DNA of 64,000 nt from Spirosoma validum (GCF_014699035.1 NZ_JACXAA010000012.1:186001-250000), one strand, 5' to 3'; numbered from the stretch's first letter, positions 9,380 through 19,064 are shown. A program made the numbers and translations. The notes: generated by a model not told the origin, from the letters alone.

Positions 9380-9472
9380 ATTTATCCTAAACCTTACGCG
9401 TGAAAGTTGGTTGATGTAGTTGTAGCGTTTCCGATTCTCAGATAAACTCTACTTACTCAACGAACTCAATTT

Positions 9473-9757
9473 ATGCGTCCAGTTATTCTTTGCTTCGCTT
9501 TGAGTCTATATGGCTCTGTTTGTTTCGGCCAAGCCGATTCGTCAAAGACGCTCCAGCAGCCCGTTCAAAAACAAGTTGCTGTTCCGGGCGTCGATACACC
9601 CGTTTCCGGCGGGGGGCTAACGGCACAAACCCCGACTAATCCCGTACCCCTTACTCAGGATGGAGATAAGAAAGGAAAGACGCAGCCACCGAGTGATCCC
9701 CGTTCGTTTGGCGTATCAGTGCCGATCAAGGGAAAAGCTAAAAAAGATAGTCTGTAA
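9473..9757 (+). CDS. Small secreted hypothetical protein
   Basis: A 94-residue protein that I do not recognise. It begins with a signal peptide (MRPVILCFALSLYGSVCFGQ), followed by a low-complexity Gln/Pro/Thr/Lys-rich mature part with GGGLTAQTPTNP and a basic C-terminal tail KGKAKKDSL. No domain is visible. The composition suggests an intrinsically disordered periplasmic or envelope protein. It follows the GH9/deacetylase gene by 93 nt on the same strand and may be co-transcribed. Confidence 0.55.
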   Translation: MRPVILCFALSLYGSVCFGQADSSKTLQQPVQKQVAVPGVDTPVSGGGLTAQTPTNPVPLTQDGDKKGKTQPPSDPRSFGVSVPIKGKAKKDSL

Positions 9758-9761
9758 GGTA

Positions 9762-9819
9762 TATCCGCGAGCTTCAGTCCGTGATGTGTAGCCTCATTAC
9801 GGGCCAACGCTCGTGGATA
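9762..9819. repeat. Degenerate intergenic inverted repeat, TTCAG family
   Basis: TATCCGCGAGC (9762-9772) faces GCTCGTGGATA (ending 9819), with an inner TTCAGTCCGTG that also occurs in the repeats near 45.8 and 57.5 kb. It lies between two convergent genes and may also act as a terminator. Confidence 0.5.
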
Positions 9820-9823
9820 CTAA

Positions 9824-11035
9824 TTAATTTGTAGGCTTGTCGGGAACGGGAGCCGACGCGTGGAATTCCTGGTAGATTCGATGCATGTAGTTGTCCAGCA
9901 GACTCAGAATACGTTCCCGGTCGTTCGATTGGACAATCAACCCGACGTGGTATTCACGCTTAATTCGCCAGTTGATTTCCGGTTCGGTAAATACCGACAT
10001 ATCTGGCCATTGCTGCCGGGCCAATGACACAATCAGACCTGCATACCCCCCTGTATCGACGGGTGGTACGTAGTGTTCTTTACAGGCCATAGCCACTTCG
10101 AGTTTAGCCCATTCGCTCCAGAGGTTCACCCCCGATGCGGCTTCGACCATCTCGGCAATATGCGCTCCGCCCACTCGTGATGCTGTTTCCAGAAAATACA
10201 GTTCACCATCGTGGTCGCCCCGAATAAATTCGGAATGCGAGGCACTGAATCTCATTCCGAAAGCACTCAATACCTGATCATTAATCTGATGAAGCGCGTC
10301 GGTTTCGGGTGTATCAAGTGGCAACGTAACCGTTCGAAATACGCCACCCCCGTGAGCTACTTCCATAGGCGTTGCCAGATATTGACTGACACGGGTAAAA
10401 ACGGCTTTTCCGTCAACAGACAACGCATCGACGTGATAAACTTTTCCGGGCTTGAACTCCTCAATGAGATAATGGTGGCGATTATCGCCCAGCAAATGAA
10501 TGGCCGACCAGGCTTCGTCCAGTGAATGTACTTTTCGAATACCCGTCGCCGACGCTTCGGAGCGCGGCTTAATCAGCCAGGGTGCTTCCGTCGTCTGCAA
10601 AAACGCTGTAACGGTTTCGTCATGAAACAATGAACTGAAAGCGGGTACACGAATCCCTACCGAAGCCGCCCGCATACGCATGGCCAGTTTATCACGGAAA
10701 TAGCGGGAGGTTGTCTGACCCATACCGTCGATACGGAACGTCTCCCGAATGAGGGCGCCTTTTTCTACGTCGAAATCATCCAGCGCCACTACGCGATCGA
10801 TTTTTCGGGAACGCATCATGTGCGATAAGCCCAGTATCATTTGTTCTAGATCTTTCGGGGCATTGCTCGGCGAGGGCAGAAAGAAGAATTCGTCGATGGC
10901 CTCACGTGGCCAGGCTTCGTTGGCGAGTTTCTGATCCGTCAGCAGATAAACGGTATTTCCCAGCTCCTTGCAGGTACGCATGAAATCGTGCCCTTTGAAA
11001 AACGTAGCGATGCACAAAAATGACAGTTGACTCAT
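9824..11035 (-). CDS. ATP-grasp domain protein (carboxylate-amine ligase type)
   Basis: A 403-residue soluble protein with an ATP-grasp fold. The N-terminal part (1-110) resembles the pre-ATP-grasp Rossmann-like domain. The central part carries PWLIKPRSEASATGIRKV (ATP-binding lysine and flexible loop, about 155-172), YLIEEFKPGKVYHVD, and the metal-binding ETASRVGGAHIAEMVEAASG segment. Relatives ligate carboxylates to amines using ATP, for example in peptide-like natural products or D-Ala-D-Ala-type reactions. The substrate is unknown. It is a single gene convergent with the small secreted protein. Confidence 0.78.
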   Translation of the reverse strand: MSQLSFLCIATFFKGHDFMRTCKELGNTVYLLTDQKLANEAWPREAIDEFFFLPSPSNAPKDLEQMILGLSHMMRSRKIDRVVALDDFDVEKGALIRETFRIDGMGQTTSRYFRDKLAMRMRAASVGIRVPAFSSLFHDETVTAFLQTTEAPWLIKPRSEASATGIRKVHSLDEAWSAIHLLGDNRHHYLIEEFKPGKVYHVDALSVDGKAVFTRVSQYLATPMEVAHGGGVFRTVTLPLDTPETDALHQINDQVLSAFGMRFSASHSEFIRGDHDGELYFLETASRVGGAHIAEMVEAASGVNLWSEWAKLEVAMACKEHYVPPVDTGGYAGLIVSLARQQWPDMSVFTEPEINWRIKREYHVGLIVQSNDRERILSLLDNYMHRIYQEFHASAPVPDKPTN

Positions 11036-11129
11036 ATGGCGGGTGCTTATTTCGACGAAAAAGATACGGCCAAAAGATTAAACAACGAATTTTTCTGATA
11101 CTGATTCACAAATTTCTCCATAGATAAAC

Positions 11130-11161
11130 CAACAAAACCCGACAGGTGCCGGGTTTTGTTG
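11130..11161 (-). terminator. Intrinsic terminator of the small lipoprotein gene
   Basis: CAACAAAACCCG (11130-11141) and its perfect complement CGGGTTTTGTTG (11150-11161) enclose an 8-nt loop. It lies 29 nt past the stop of the lipoprotein gene. Confidence 0.7.
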
Positions 11162-11190
11162 CTAACGTTCTATCCAAACCAGGAAAAACC

Positions 11191-11625
11191 TTATTTCGAA
11201 GCCGTGAAGCTAATTTTTGCTGTCAGGAACGGATAATCAGTCGCATTAATTGTATTGTTACTCCAATAGCCGACTTTAGTCGTACCATCATACAAATCAA
11301 CATTCGTACCCGATTGCTGTAGATTAATGGTTTTCGAATCGGTAATGGACTGACCGCCTACTGCGCTGGTTATCGAATAAGCCGCTGTAATTTGTACCTG
11401 ATCGAGCGCACTCCCATTACGGGCTACGACTACGGATGCCGCCGTAGGGGTAGCGGGAAGATTAGCAGGTAAACCACCAATAGCCGTTACTCGATACGTA
11501 CCGACCAGGTTGGCCGCTAAATCAGGGGGCGTTGTCGTCTCCGATTTTTTACACCCAACTACGTACATACTTCCGAGAGCAAGCAGCATTAGTAACCGGG
11601 TCGTGTGAATGGATTTTGCTTTCAT
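11191..11625 (-). CDS. Small hypothetical lipoprotein
   Basis: A 144-residue protein. The N-terminal signal ends in a lipobox (MYVVGCKKSE) with Cys25 as probable lipidation site. The mature part has LVGTYRVTAIGGLPANLPATP and alternating polar/hydrophobic strands reminiscent of lipocalin-like beta proteins common in Bacteroidota, but no specific family is secure. The KKSETTTPP linker after the Cys is typical of outer-membrane-targeted lipoproteins. It is transcribed alone, with its own terminator, upstream of the ATP-grasp gene on the same strand. Confidence 0.65.
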   Translation of the reverse strand: MKAKSIHTTRLLMLLALGSMYVVGCKKSETTTPPDLAANLVGTYRVTAIGGLPANLPATPTAASVVVARNGSALDQVQITAAYSITSAVGGQSITDSKTINLQQSGTNVDLYDGTTKVGYWSNNTINATDYPFLTAKISFTASK

Positions 11626-11706
11626 GATTAATTCAGTGTTGTTCGTTAATTAGCTAAGTAACGAACAAAAGAGCGTCAGGTATCAACCTGAATGGGTTAA
11701 GTCTTT

Positions 11707-13188
11707 CTATTTTCCGTGATTTTCGTCAGTCAGCGTCTGTAGATACGCCACCAGTAACCGAATGCCAAAGCCCGTCGCGTTTTTCTGAGAGCCGAATTCA
11801 TTATCTGCGAAGGCCATTCCAGCAATATCTAAGTGTGCCCAGGCAGGATGTTTTTCGGTAAATACTTCCAGGAACTTAGCCGCGCTAATAGCTCCGGCAA
11901 TGGGTTTACCACTGAAATTTTTCAGATCCGCTACGTCCGATTTTATATCCTCGCGATAAACATCCCAGATCGGTAGCCGCCATACCTGTTCGCCGGTTTG
12001 GTTTGCAGCCTGAATGAGTTGCGTGGCTAATTCGTCGTTTGGCGTAAATAGCCCAGCTGCATGATACCCTAATGTCGCAATGACGCTACCAGTCAGCGTC
12101 GCCAGATCAATTACTACGTCGGGCTGGAAATTACGAATCATATACCCCAGCCCATCGGCCAGAATCACACGTCCTTCGGCATCGGTATCAATGATTTCGA
12201 TGGTTTTGCCGATATACGACGTAATGACATCACCGGGTTTGGTGGAACGACCGTCGGTGGAGTTTTCCGTAGCTGGAACAATGCCGATTACGTGAATGGG
12301 TAGCTCAAGTTTAGCTGCTACTTCGACCGTACCGAGTACAGCCGCAGCGCCCCCCATGTCGCTTTTCATAAGGTGCATATTTGTCGACTGTTTAATCGAC
12401 ACGCCACCCGTATCGAACGTAACGCCCTTGCCAACTAAACCTACTTTCGGCGGGTTATCAATCCCTTCAGGCTTGTATTCGGCAACGATCAACACGGGCG
12501 GTACGTCGCTACCCTGACTCACGCTCAACAAGGCGCCCAGTTTCTGTTTTTCCAGTTCTGCCTTGTTGAGCACCGTTACGGTATAACCATATTGTTTACC
12601 GGACGATACAGCCCAATCGGCCAGCGTTTGAGGCTTTTTATAGTTAGCTGGCGCGTTCATTAAATCCAGCATTTGCCGCTGCGTTTGTGCAATGGCTTCC
12701 GCCCGAGTCAGCGCTTCCTGGGCTGAAGTCAGTTGATCATCGTTAACGTAGAGCGTCAACTGACCAGCCTCCGAAAAGAAAGCAGGGCCTGCCGGCTTAT
12801 CGGTCTGATACAGTTTAAGATCATAACCTCCCCAACGAACACCCAATACTAGAGCTTCTACTACGTTACTGTCAAAGGCGGTCAGGTCAATACCGAGTTG
12901 CGTCGGCAATTTAGTTTTCTGATCGAAAAACAGTTTACGAAAAGCCCGTAGCCAATCGATATCCTGAGGATCAGTACCCAATCCAAGCAGATACGTTTTA
13001 TATCCCTCAGCATTGTATAACGGCAGAACCTCCTTGGCTTCGGCTTTAAAATCGCGTTGCAGAGCCGAAGCTGGTATAGCCAGTCTGGACGCTAGTTCGG
13101 CAAGTTGATCGGCTAATGATTCGGTTTGTATGACCGGGATAATCAGATCACCAGTGATGGGTGACTGGGCAGTTAAGGTAATGTTCAC
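11707..13188 (-). CDS. pepA: Leucyl aminopeptidase (family M17)
   Basis: A 493-residue cytosolic dimetal exopeptidase that removes N-terminal residues from peptides. The C-terminal catalytic domain carries the M17 metal and catalytic motifs: VGKGVTFDTGG (catalytic Lys and first Asp), MKSDMGGAAAVLG, and the signature DTDAEGRVILADGL, with metal-binding Asp/Glu and catalytic Arg. PATENSTDGRSTKPGDV is also conserved. The length matches E. coli PepA (503). The N-terminal domain (about 1-160) is divergent, as usual. The start MNITLTAQSP leaves 79 nt to the next upstream gene (14344-13268), also on the minus strand. Confidence 0.93.
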   Translation of the reverse strand: MNITLTAQSPITGDLIIPVIQTESLADQLAELASRLAIPASALQRDFKAEAKEVLPLYNAEGYKTYLLGLGTDPQDIDWLRAFRKLFFDQKTKLPTQLGIDLTAFDSNVVEALVLGVRWGGYDLKLYQTDKPAGPAFFSEAGQLTLYVNDDQLTSAQEALTRAEAIAQTQRQMLDLMNAPANYKKPQTLADWAVSSGKQYGYTVTVLNKAELEKQKLGALLSVSQGSDVPPVLIVAEYKPEGIDNPPKVGLVGKGVTFDTGGVSIKQSTNMHLMKSDMGGAAAVLGTVEVAAKLELPIHVIGIVPATENSTDGRSTKPGDVITSYIGKTIEIIDTDAEGRVILADGLGYMIRNFQPDVVIDLATLTGSVIATLGYHAAGLFTPNDELATQLIQAANQTGEQVWRLPIWDVYREDIKSDVADLKNFSGKPIAGAISAAKFLEVFTEKHPAWAHLDIAGMAFADNEFGSQKNATGFGIRLLVAYLQTLTDENHGK

Positions 13189-13267
13189 AGGAGAAATGAG
13201 CGTTAAATGCGTTCAATAGTTCCGGTTCCAAGTTGTTGGGTCTAGCCGAATATTGAACGACGTATTG

Positions 13268-14344
13268 TTAATAAAATAGCCACTCGACCGCTTTCGGAAA
13301 TTCGCGGCTCCAGTGCGCTTCCTGATGAATGCCGGTTGGGTCAACGGACAGATGAATATCGATTGGATTACCACCATAGTTCTGCCGCACCAGTGCTTCA
13401 TTGAAGCGCTGAATGCTAGGCACCATGTAGCTTGATTCTTTTTCACCCCCATACGCATAGACTTTCATCGCTACAGGTGCCTGAAAACGAATGGCATCAA
13501 AATAAATCTTGGGCGAAATCCAGAGAGAAGGAGAAAACACCAGCAGCCGGCCAAAAACCTCGGGATGCATCAGGCCGGCGTAAATACTGATCAGTCCGCC
13601 CAGGGAACTCCCGCCAATGCCGGTATGGGCCGCATCGGGTAAAGTACGGAAACTCCGGTCAACAATCGGTTTTAACGTACGACTAACAAAATCTAAATAA
13701 TATTGGCCCCTCCCCGCTCCCGCTCGGGTGCGGTGAAGCGTAAATTCACGGATACGTTCGTCATTTCCATGATCGATAGAAATTAGAATCACTTCATGGT
13801 GGTTTCGGGCAGCCAGAAGCGCCATTTTCTGATCAATTTCCCAGCTACCGTAGCCACTCCCCCCCCCAAACAAATTCTGGCCGTCGTGCAGATACAATAC
13901 CGGATAGCGTTTGTCCGTATGGTCGTAGTCATGCGGCAGTAACACATGCACCCGGCGCATCCGATCGAGCATAGGTACGTCGAACGTGTCGCCCAGTAAT
14001 CCTATTTTGGGTAGAAAGGCCGGATTGAAAGGCATTCCGAACCATCGCCAGTGGGGTACATGTTCCCGCTTTACATCAACGGTACGTACTACGGTTCGGT
14101 TAGCAACGCTTTCGCCCGACGCATCGAGTTCAACATGATCCCAGCCGCCACGGGTGTATTTATACTCCAGTTGTTCAGGTAAATTCAGTTCCTTCGAAAA
14201 TTCATATTCGTACTGCCCCGGACCAGTTGGTCGCATTTGAAATACCTCTAAATCGGGGAGCCAATCGCAGAAATTGCCCGACACAAACACCGGGCGGTCA
14301 TCAATGGTATGTGTACTTAATTCTAAACGTAGTGATGAAGACAT
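13268..14344 (-). CDS. Esterase-D-type alpha/beta hydrolase with N-terminal E-set domain
   Basis: A 358-residue protein. Residues 1-100 look like a starch-binding/E-set (CBM48-like) module with FVSGNFCDWLPD and YKYTRGGWDHVE. Residues from about 125 form a putative esterase domain (PF00756 type): RRVHVLLPHDY, VLYLHDGQNLFGG, the nucleophile elbow GIGGSSLGGL with Ser in GxSxG, and a probable catalytic His near HQEAHWSREFP at the C-terminus. No signal peptide is visible, so it is probably cytoplasmic. Relatives include enterochelin and feruloyl esterases; the substrate is not determinable. Confidence 0.83.
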   Translation of the reverse strand: MSSSLRLELSTHTIDDRPVFVSGNFCDWLPDLEVFQMRPTGPGQYEYEFSKELNLPEQLEYKYTRGGWDHVELDASGESVANRTVVRTVDVKREHVPHWRWFGMPFNPAFLPKIGLLGDTFDVPMLDRMRRVHVLLPHDYDHTDKRYPVLYLHDGQNLFGGGSGYGSWEIDQKMALLAARNHHEVILISIDHGNDERIREFTLHRTRAGAGRGQYYLDFVSRTLKPIVDRSFRTLPDAAHTGIGGSSLGGLISIYAGLMHPEVFGRLLVFSPSLWISPKIYFDAIRFQAPVAMKVYAYGGEKESSYMVPSIQRFNEALVRQNYGGNPIDIHLSVDPTGIHQEAHWSREFPKAVEWLFY

Positions 14345-14431
14345 ACGTACAGAATCGGATACCAGGGGAAGTTGGTTCAGATCAGGCCGAAAAAATTATG
14401 GTTCGGGACGGGTGATTTCTGGGAGATGAGC

Positions 14432-14833
14432 TTACGCTAATGCCCATTCTTCGGTCAAGTCTTTAACGAGGTTAACTAACTGATTATAATTCGCTGGCTT
14501 CGTTAAAAATTGATTAGCGCCCAGGGCTAAACTGCGCTGACGGTCGGAATTATCGGATGAAGTGGTCATCATAACAACCGGCAAGTGGGCAAATTCAGAC
14601 GTTTTACGGAGTTGCGCGAGCGTATCGAAACCATTCTGCCGGGTCATGTTGATGTCCAGCAGAATCAATTGAGGTAATTTATCGCAGTTCGTTAATTGGG
14701 CTAATAGTTGATCCCCATCGTTGATCGGCAGAACTAAAATCTCTTTGTCAAGATCTTCAAAGGCCGATTGGATAAAGATCTGATCGTCCTCATCGTCGTC
14801 AACGACCCAGACAGAAGGTGTGGTGTTTAACAT
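14432..14833 (-). CDS. Single-domain response regulator (REC only)
   Basis: A 133-residue CheY-like receiver with no output domain. Acidic pocket residues are in VVDDDEDD (12-17), the phospho-acceptor is Asp60 in LILLDINMTRQNG, the conserved Thr is in VVMMTTSS, and Lys is in QFLTKPANY. I chose the Met at 14833 because the receiver fold begins directly there; longer starts add 21 unconserved residues. Such orphan receivers usually take phosphate from hybrid kinases or work in phosphorelays. No kinase lies adjacent. Confidence 0.88.
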   Translation of the reverse strand: MLNTTPSVWVVDDDEDDQIFIQSAFEDLDKEILVLPINDGDQLLAQLTNCDKLPQLILLDINMTRQNGFDTLAQLRKTSEFAHLPVVMMTTSSDNSDRQRSLALGANQFLTKPANYNQLVNLVKDLTEEWALA

Positions 14834-15270
14834 AATACCCGTTGAGAAGTGAAAAGCCATGACGAGCACTCGTTTAAAATGAGTTGTAAATCGCAAAGCT
14901 TACTTACCGACTGACTACGGTATAGTGAAAAATGAATCTCGCTGATTCGCAAAACAGTACTAGGTAGTTAACTTTTGGAGCGCCCTGAACTGGCTTTTTA
15001 CGAAGCCAAACTGTGGATGTGTGAATAACGAAGCTTGAATCAAAGATAGGTCTTTCTTAGCTAATTAAGCAACTTTTTTAGCACAATTAATAACAATTTA
15101 ACTATTTTCTTACACCAGCTCAGTGTAATAAAATAAGTCTACTACTTAAAACAAGGACCATTGATATTCAATGGGTTACATTTTTCTTCTCAAATATTTA
15201 TAGCCTATATTTATAATAAGTCTAAATACTACTTACTTTTGAACGAAAATTATTCATAAGCCATTTGATA
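14834..15270. promoter_or_regulatory. AT-rich divergent intergenic region with a Bacteroidota-type -7 element
   Basis: No gene is visible. TACTTTTG (15234-15241) matches the TAnnTTTG -7 consensus, 29 nt before the DUF4856 start, and probably drives the operon at 15.3-21.6 kb. A palindrome ATTGA-TAT-TCAAT lies at 15160-15172; it is short and could be chance. A convincing -33 element was not found. Confidence 0.4.
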
Positions 15271-16437
15271 ATGTTAAAACTAAATTTACTTCTTCGATTT
15301 GCGCCCGTCCTCTTGCTTATCGCAAGCCTGTCAGCTTGTAAAGAGGATAACCCAATTACTGTTTCTCCGCAGCTTCGCCAAAAAGTAGATTATGCCAGGC
15401 TAACCGATACTACTACGTATGCCAATTTCTTTGTCGATGACAAAGGCGCTAAAACCGTCGATCTGACCAATAGCGCTAACCGCCTGCTGATGTTCCGGGC
15501 CATCAATACGTACAATGGCACAGCCGCCAGTTCGGGCGCTGTACTCGACGCGACTGTCCTGAAAAATATGTTTTCGAACACGGGCAGCCCATTCTCGGGG
15601 ACGGCCAATACAGCCTTAAATACATCGGGTGTTCAACTGCGTAATGTAACAGCTTCTTCGTTAGCAACAGCTGATGCTGAAAAGGAACGGACAACGATCG
15701 AAGCGGCTTTCCCAGCAATCGCTACGGCCAGCAAATCGGCAACCGCCACCGCTTCGGAAGGCAAAGCCGGTAAATTAGGTACGTATCTGGTCGATGAAAA
15801 AGGCATCGAGTGGGCGCAGATTATTCAAAAATCGCTCATTGGCGCTTTCCAGGTTGATTACATCGCTAACGTTCTCCTGAGTGATAAAAACTTAGCTGCG
15901 GATAACCTGACACTGGTTTCCGGTAAAAACTACACGCAACTGGAACAAAACTGGGATGAGATCTACGGTATTCTTACCGCGAACCCTGTCTACGGTGCAA
16001 AAGCGACTACCACTTCATCCGGCGAAAGCTTTATCGGGTCGTATCTGTGGGAGTATAATAAAGATGATTTCCCAAAAATTAACAAAGCCCTTCTGACCGG
16101 TCGGGCGGCTATTGTCAATAACGACATGACAACGCTGAAGACACAGGCAACCTTCATTCGGTCGGCGATGGAAAAGGCTATTGCGGCAGCGGCCCTTGGC
16201 TACCTGGGTAAATGGAAAACGGCTGGCACAAACGTCTCTGCCGCTGCCCATGCGATGGGTGAAGGCCTGGGTTTCATTTATAGCCTTCGCTACGCTAAAC
16301 TCAACGGTGCCGATGCCACTTTCTCGGATGGCCTGCTCAACAATCTGGTTTACTCCGCTCCGAACGGATTCTGGGGGCTGACCAATACGAAGATCGACGC
16401 AGCTTCCAGTGCGATCCAGACGAAGTTTAAATTATAA
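15271..16437 (+). CDS. DUF4856 lipoprotein
   Basis: A 388-residue outer-envelope lipoprotein with lipobox LIASLSACKED (Cys about residue 24). The rest matches the DUF4856 pattern: VDYARLTDTTTYANFF near the mature start, WAQIIQKSLIGAFQVDYI in the middle, WEYNKDDFPKI, AAHAMGEGLGFIYSLRY and a C-terminal NGFWGLTNTKID. The family has no established biochemical role but commonly lies beside imelysin-type proteins, as here. ATG at 15271 is preferred over the TTG two codons upstream. It is the first gene of a probable four-gene operon with imelysin, HTTM protein and TonB receptor, suggesting a role in iron handling. Confidence 0.8.
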   Translation: MLKLNLLLRFAPVLLLIASLSACKEDNPITVSPQLRQKVDYARLTDTTTYANFFVDDKGAKTVDLTNSANRLLMFRAINTYNGTAASSGAVLDATVLKNMFSNTGSPFSGTANTALNTSGVQLRNVTASSLATADAEKERTTIEAAFPAIATASKSATATASEGKAGKLGTYLVDEKGIEWAQIIQKSLIGAFQVDYIANVLLSDKNLAADNLTLVSGKNYTQLEQNWDEIYGILTANPVYGAKATTTSSGESFIGSYLWEYNKDDFPKINKALLTGRAAIVNNDMTTLKTQATFIRSAMEKAIAAAALGYLGKWKTAGTNVSAAAHAMGEGLGFIYSLRYAKLNGADATFSDGLLNNLVYSAPNGFWGLTNTKIDAASSAIQTKFKL

Positions 16438-16514
16438 GCAACAAGGGATTACTAACCTCATTTTTAGGATCAGCAGAGCGGTACAGGACGTATCGCTCTG
16501 TCCCTTTTTAGATT

Positions 16515-17684
16515 ATGACACGATTCAGGTGGAAACAGATCGGGTTTGCGTGCGCCTTCGTGGGCGCTTTATGGGCTTGTGGTGGTGGCGGAGGAACCGA
16601 TAATTCCACACCAACGCCGACACCGACCAATCCTACTGACCAGGCGAGCAGTGACCGAAAGGCGATGCTAACGAACATTGCTGATAATATTATTCTGCCC
16701 AGCTACGCAAATTTCAAGACGAAGTTCGACGCGATGCTGGTTAAATCAGATGCGTTTGCGGCAAAACCCGACAAAACCACGTTAACGGAACTTCGACAAT
16801 CCTGGGTTGATGCGTACACCGAATGGCAAAAAGTTGAGTTGTTCGACGTTGGTCCAGCCGAGCAACGTACCCTCCGCAATTTCTTCAACATTTACCCGAC
16901 CGACGTAACGGGCATCGAAGCCTATGTAACCGCCGGTTCGGGCGCGTTCGACGTACCGGCTTCGTATCCTAAACAGGGCTTTCCCGCTTTAGATTATCTG
17001 ATCAACGGTCTTGGCGCAACCGACGATGCCATTGTGGCGCGTTACACAACGGCCGCGGACGCTGCGAAACGAATTGCTTATCTGAAACGGCTGACCACGC
17101 AGATGAATTCGATGTTCACCACCGTCTATACAGACTGGACGACCGGCGGTTATCGCGATACGTTCATTAACTGTACGGCGTTGAATGCTGGTTGTTCAAC
17201 CTCAAAACTGGTCAACGGCTACGTACTCAACTACGAACGCTACATCCGGTCCGGTAAATTCGGGATTCCATCAGGCGCCATGGCGAATGGTACGGTGGCG
17301 CCCGACAAAGTGGAAGGATATTACAAAAAAGACCTTTCGCTCACACTGGCCAAAACAGCGCACCAGGCTACGATTGACTTCTTCAACGGTAAGAACGTAA
17401 AAACCGGGCAGGAAGGGCCTGGTCTAAAAACGTACCTGAATTCGCTGGGTGCTAAAGACAGCAGCACCGGTACATCGCTGGTCGATATTATCAACAAACA
17501 ATTTGACCTGACGAACCAGCAGCTTAACGTATTAAAACCGAATCTCTCCGACGAGGTAAAGACCAATACGGCTGCAGTGGTTGAAGTCTACACGCGCATG
17601 CAAAAAGCCGTTCGGATGCTCAAAGTTGACATGACGACGGCCATGAGCATTACCATTACGTACACAGATAATGATGGAGATTAA
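16515..17684 (+). CDS. Imelysin-family lipoprotein (M75/EfeO-like)
   Basis: A 389-residue lipoprotein whose signal ends ALWACGGGGG. A Thr/Pro linker (PTPTPTNPTD) is followed by the helical imelysin fold: LTNIADNIILPSYANFKTKF, LRQSWVDAYTEWQKVELF, YPTDVTGIEAY and FPALDYLINGLG. Imelysins are iron-regulated envelope proteins related to EfeO, implicated in iron binding or uptake; peptidase activity is doubtful for the family. It lies 77 nt after the DUF4856 gene and 30 nt before the HTTM gene on the same strand. Confidence 0.87.
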   Translation: MTRFRWKQIGFACAFVGALWACGGGGGTDNSTPTPTPTNPTDQASSDRKAMLTNIADNIILPSYANFKTKFDAMLVKSDAFAAKPDKTTLTELRQSWVDAYTEWQKVELFDVGPAEQRTLRNFFNIYPTDVTGIEAYVTAGSGAFDVPASYPKQGFPALDYLINGLGATDDAIVARYTTAADAAKRIAYLKRLTTQMNSMFTTVYTDWTTGGYRDTFINCTALNAGCSTSKLVNGYVLNYERYIRSGKFGIPSGAMANGTVAPDKVEGYYKKDLSLTLAKTAHQATIDFFNGKNVKTGQEGPGLKTYLNSLGAKDSSTGTSLVDIINKQFDLTNQQLNVLKPNLSDEVKTNTAAVVEVYTRMQKAVRMLKVDMTTAMSITITYTDNDGD

Positions 17685-17714
17685 TTAAGCAGCCATCAGT
17701 GATAATTAATAAGT

Positions 17715-19064
17715 ATGCGAAACTATCTTCGCAAAACGACTTCGGCGGCTCCGTTGGCGGTTTTCAGAATCTTGTTCGGACTAATGCTCTTCGGGAGCAT
17801 TGTTCGTTTCTGGAGTAAGGGCTGGATTGACGAATTGTACGTAAAGCCCCGTTACTTTTTCCCGTTCTACGGCTTTGAGTTTGTGCATGCACTGGGTCAG
17901 AATACTTATCTGCTCTTTGCGGTCTGCGGCTTGTCAGCCTTGCTTGTGGCCCTGGGACTGTTCTATCGGGTAGCCATTATTGGGTTGTTTGTCAGCTTTA
18001 CGTACATTGAATTGATCGACAAAAGCACGTACCTGAACCATTACTATTTCACGAGTATGGTTGGCTTACTGCTCATTTTCTTACCGGCTCACGCGTATTT
18101 TTCCGCTGACGCATATCGCCGTCGCACGCTGTTGGCCGACCGAATTCCAGCGTGGTGCATCGATTCACTTAAGTTATTCGTCGCGCTATTGTATTTCTTC
18201 GCGGGACTGGCGAAACTAAACAGTGACTGGCTATTTCATGCGCTCCCGTTACGTATCTGGCTACCGGCTCATAACGACATTCCGATGGTTGGTTTTTTGT
18301 TCAACTACCACTGGATTCCGTATGTATTCAGTTGGTTCGGCTGTCTATACGATTTGAGTATTCCGTTTCTACTCCTGAACCGCCGAACACGTCCCTGGGC
18401 CTACGTAGCGGTAGTGATTTTTCATGGGTTAACGGCGCTACTCTTTCCCATCGGCATGTTTCCATACATCATGATCGTAACGGCGCTGATCTTTTTCTCA
18501 GCGGACTTTCACCAGATAATTATTGATCAGATAGGCGTTTGGTTCTCCGCATCAACCCGATTTATGCGGCCGTATCGAGGGTATACGTACCAGCCACTTG
18601 TAACGAAGGCGATTCTAATCAGCTTCGCCGTCTTCTTTACGATTCAGTTGCTGTTTCCCTTTCGGTATCTGCTTTATCCAGGCGAGTTGTTCTGGACCGA
18701 ACAAGGTTATCGGTTTTCCTGGCGCGTGATGTTGATGGAGAAAGCCGGGTATGCCCAGTTCACCGTAAAAGACAATTCGGGAAACCGCATCATTGTCAAC
18801 AACACCGAATTTCTGACGCCTTTGCAGGAAAAAATGATGTCGACGCAGCCGGATATGATGCTTCAGTATGCTCACTTGCTGCGCGACTATTACGCCCGGC
18901 ATGGTTTTCGTTCACCACAAGTCTACGTCGATTCTTACGTAGCCCTGAACGGACGGATGGGCCGACCACTGATTGATCCAAACGTCGATCTGGCCAATGA
19001 ACAGGAATCATTCCAACATAAAGCATGGATCACCTCTTTCAATGATACGATTTACGGTTTTTAG
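17715..19064 (+). CDS. HTTM-domain membrane protein
   Basis: A 449-residue polytopic inner-membrane protein with the HTTM domain shared with vitamin-K-dependent gamma-carboxylase. Visible motifs are PLAVFRILFGLMLFGSIVRF at the start, LIDKSTYLNHYYF (about 97-109, the conserved Asn-His-Tyr-Tyr), KLNSDWL, and a C-terminal periplasmic part after residue 320. Carboxylase catalytic residues cannot be confirmed, so the activity is unknown. Its place between imelysin and a TonB receptor is a recurrent arrangement in Bacteroidota and hints at maturation of, or coupling to, iron-uptake proteins. Confidence 0.82.
   Translation: MRNYLRKTTSAAPLAVFRILFGLMLFGSIVRFWSKGWIDELYVKPRYFFPFYGFEFVHALGQNTYLLFAVCGLSALLVALGLFYRVAIIGLFVSFTYIELIDKSTYLNHYYFTSMVGLLLIFLPAHAYFSADAYRRRTLLADRIPAWCIDSLKLFVALLYFFAGLAKLNSDWLFHALPLRIWLPAHNDIPMVGFLFNYHWIPYVFSWFGCLYDLSIPFLLLNRRTRPWAYVAVVIFHGLTALLFPIGMFPYIMIVTALIFFSADFHQIIIDQIGVWFSASTRFMRPYRGYTYQPLVTKAILISFAVFFTIQLLFPFRYLLYPGELFWTEQGYRFSWRVMLMEKAGYAQFTVKDNSGNRIIVNNTEFLTPLQEKMMSTQPDMMLQYAHLLRDYYARHGFRSPQVYVDSYVALNGRMGRPLIDPNVDLANEQESFQHKAWITSFNDTIYGF

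Noticed and set aside
13213-13458. 81-residue ORF on the minus strand
   Set aside because: It is a shadow frame of the esterase gene end and the gap after it; no homology-like features.
15160-15172. ATTGATATTCAAT as a Fur box for the imelysin operon
   Set aside because: Too short and not matching a known Fur consensus; could be chance in AT-rich DNA.
18973-19041. Upstream ATG of the TonB receptor at 18973
   Set aside because: It would overlap the HTTM gene by 92 nt and adds no signal-like sequence; the ATG at 19042 is the last available one.
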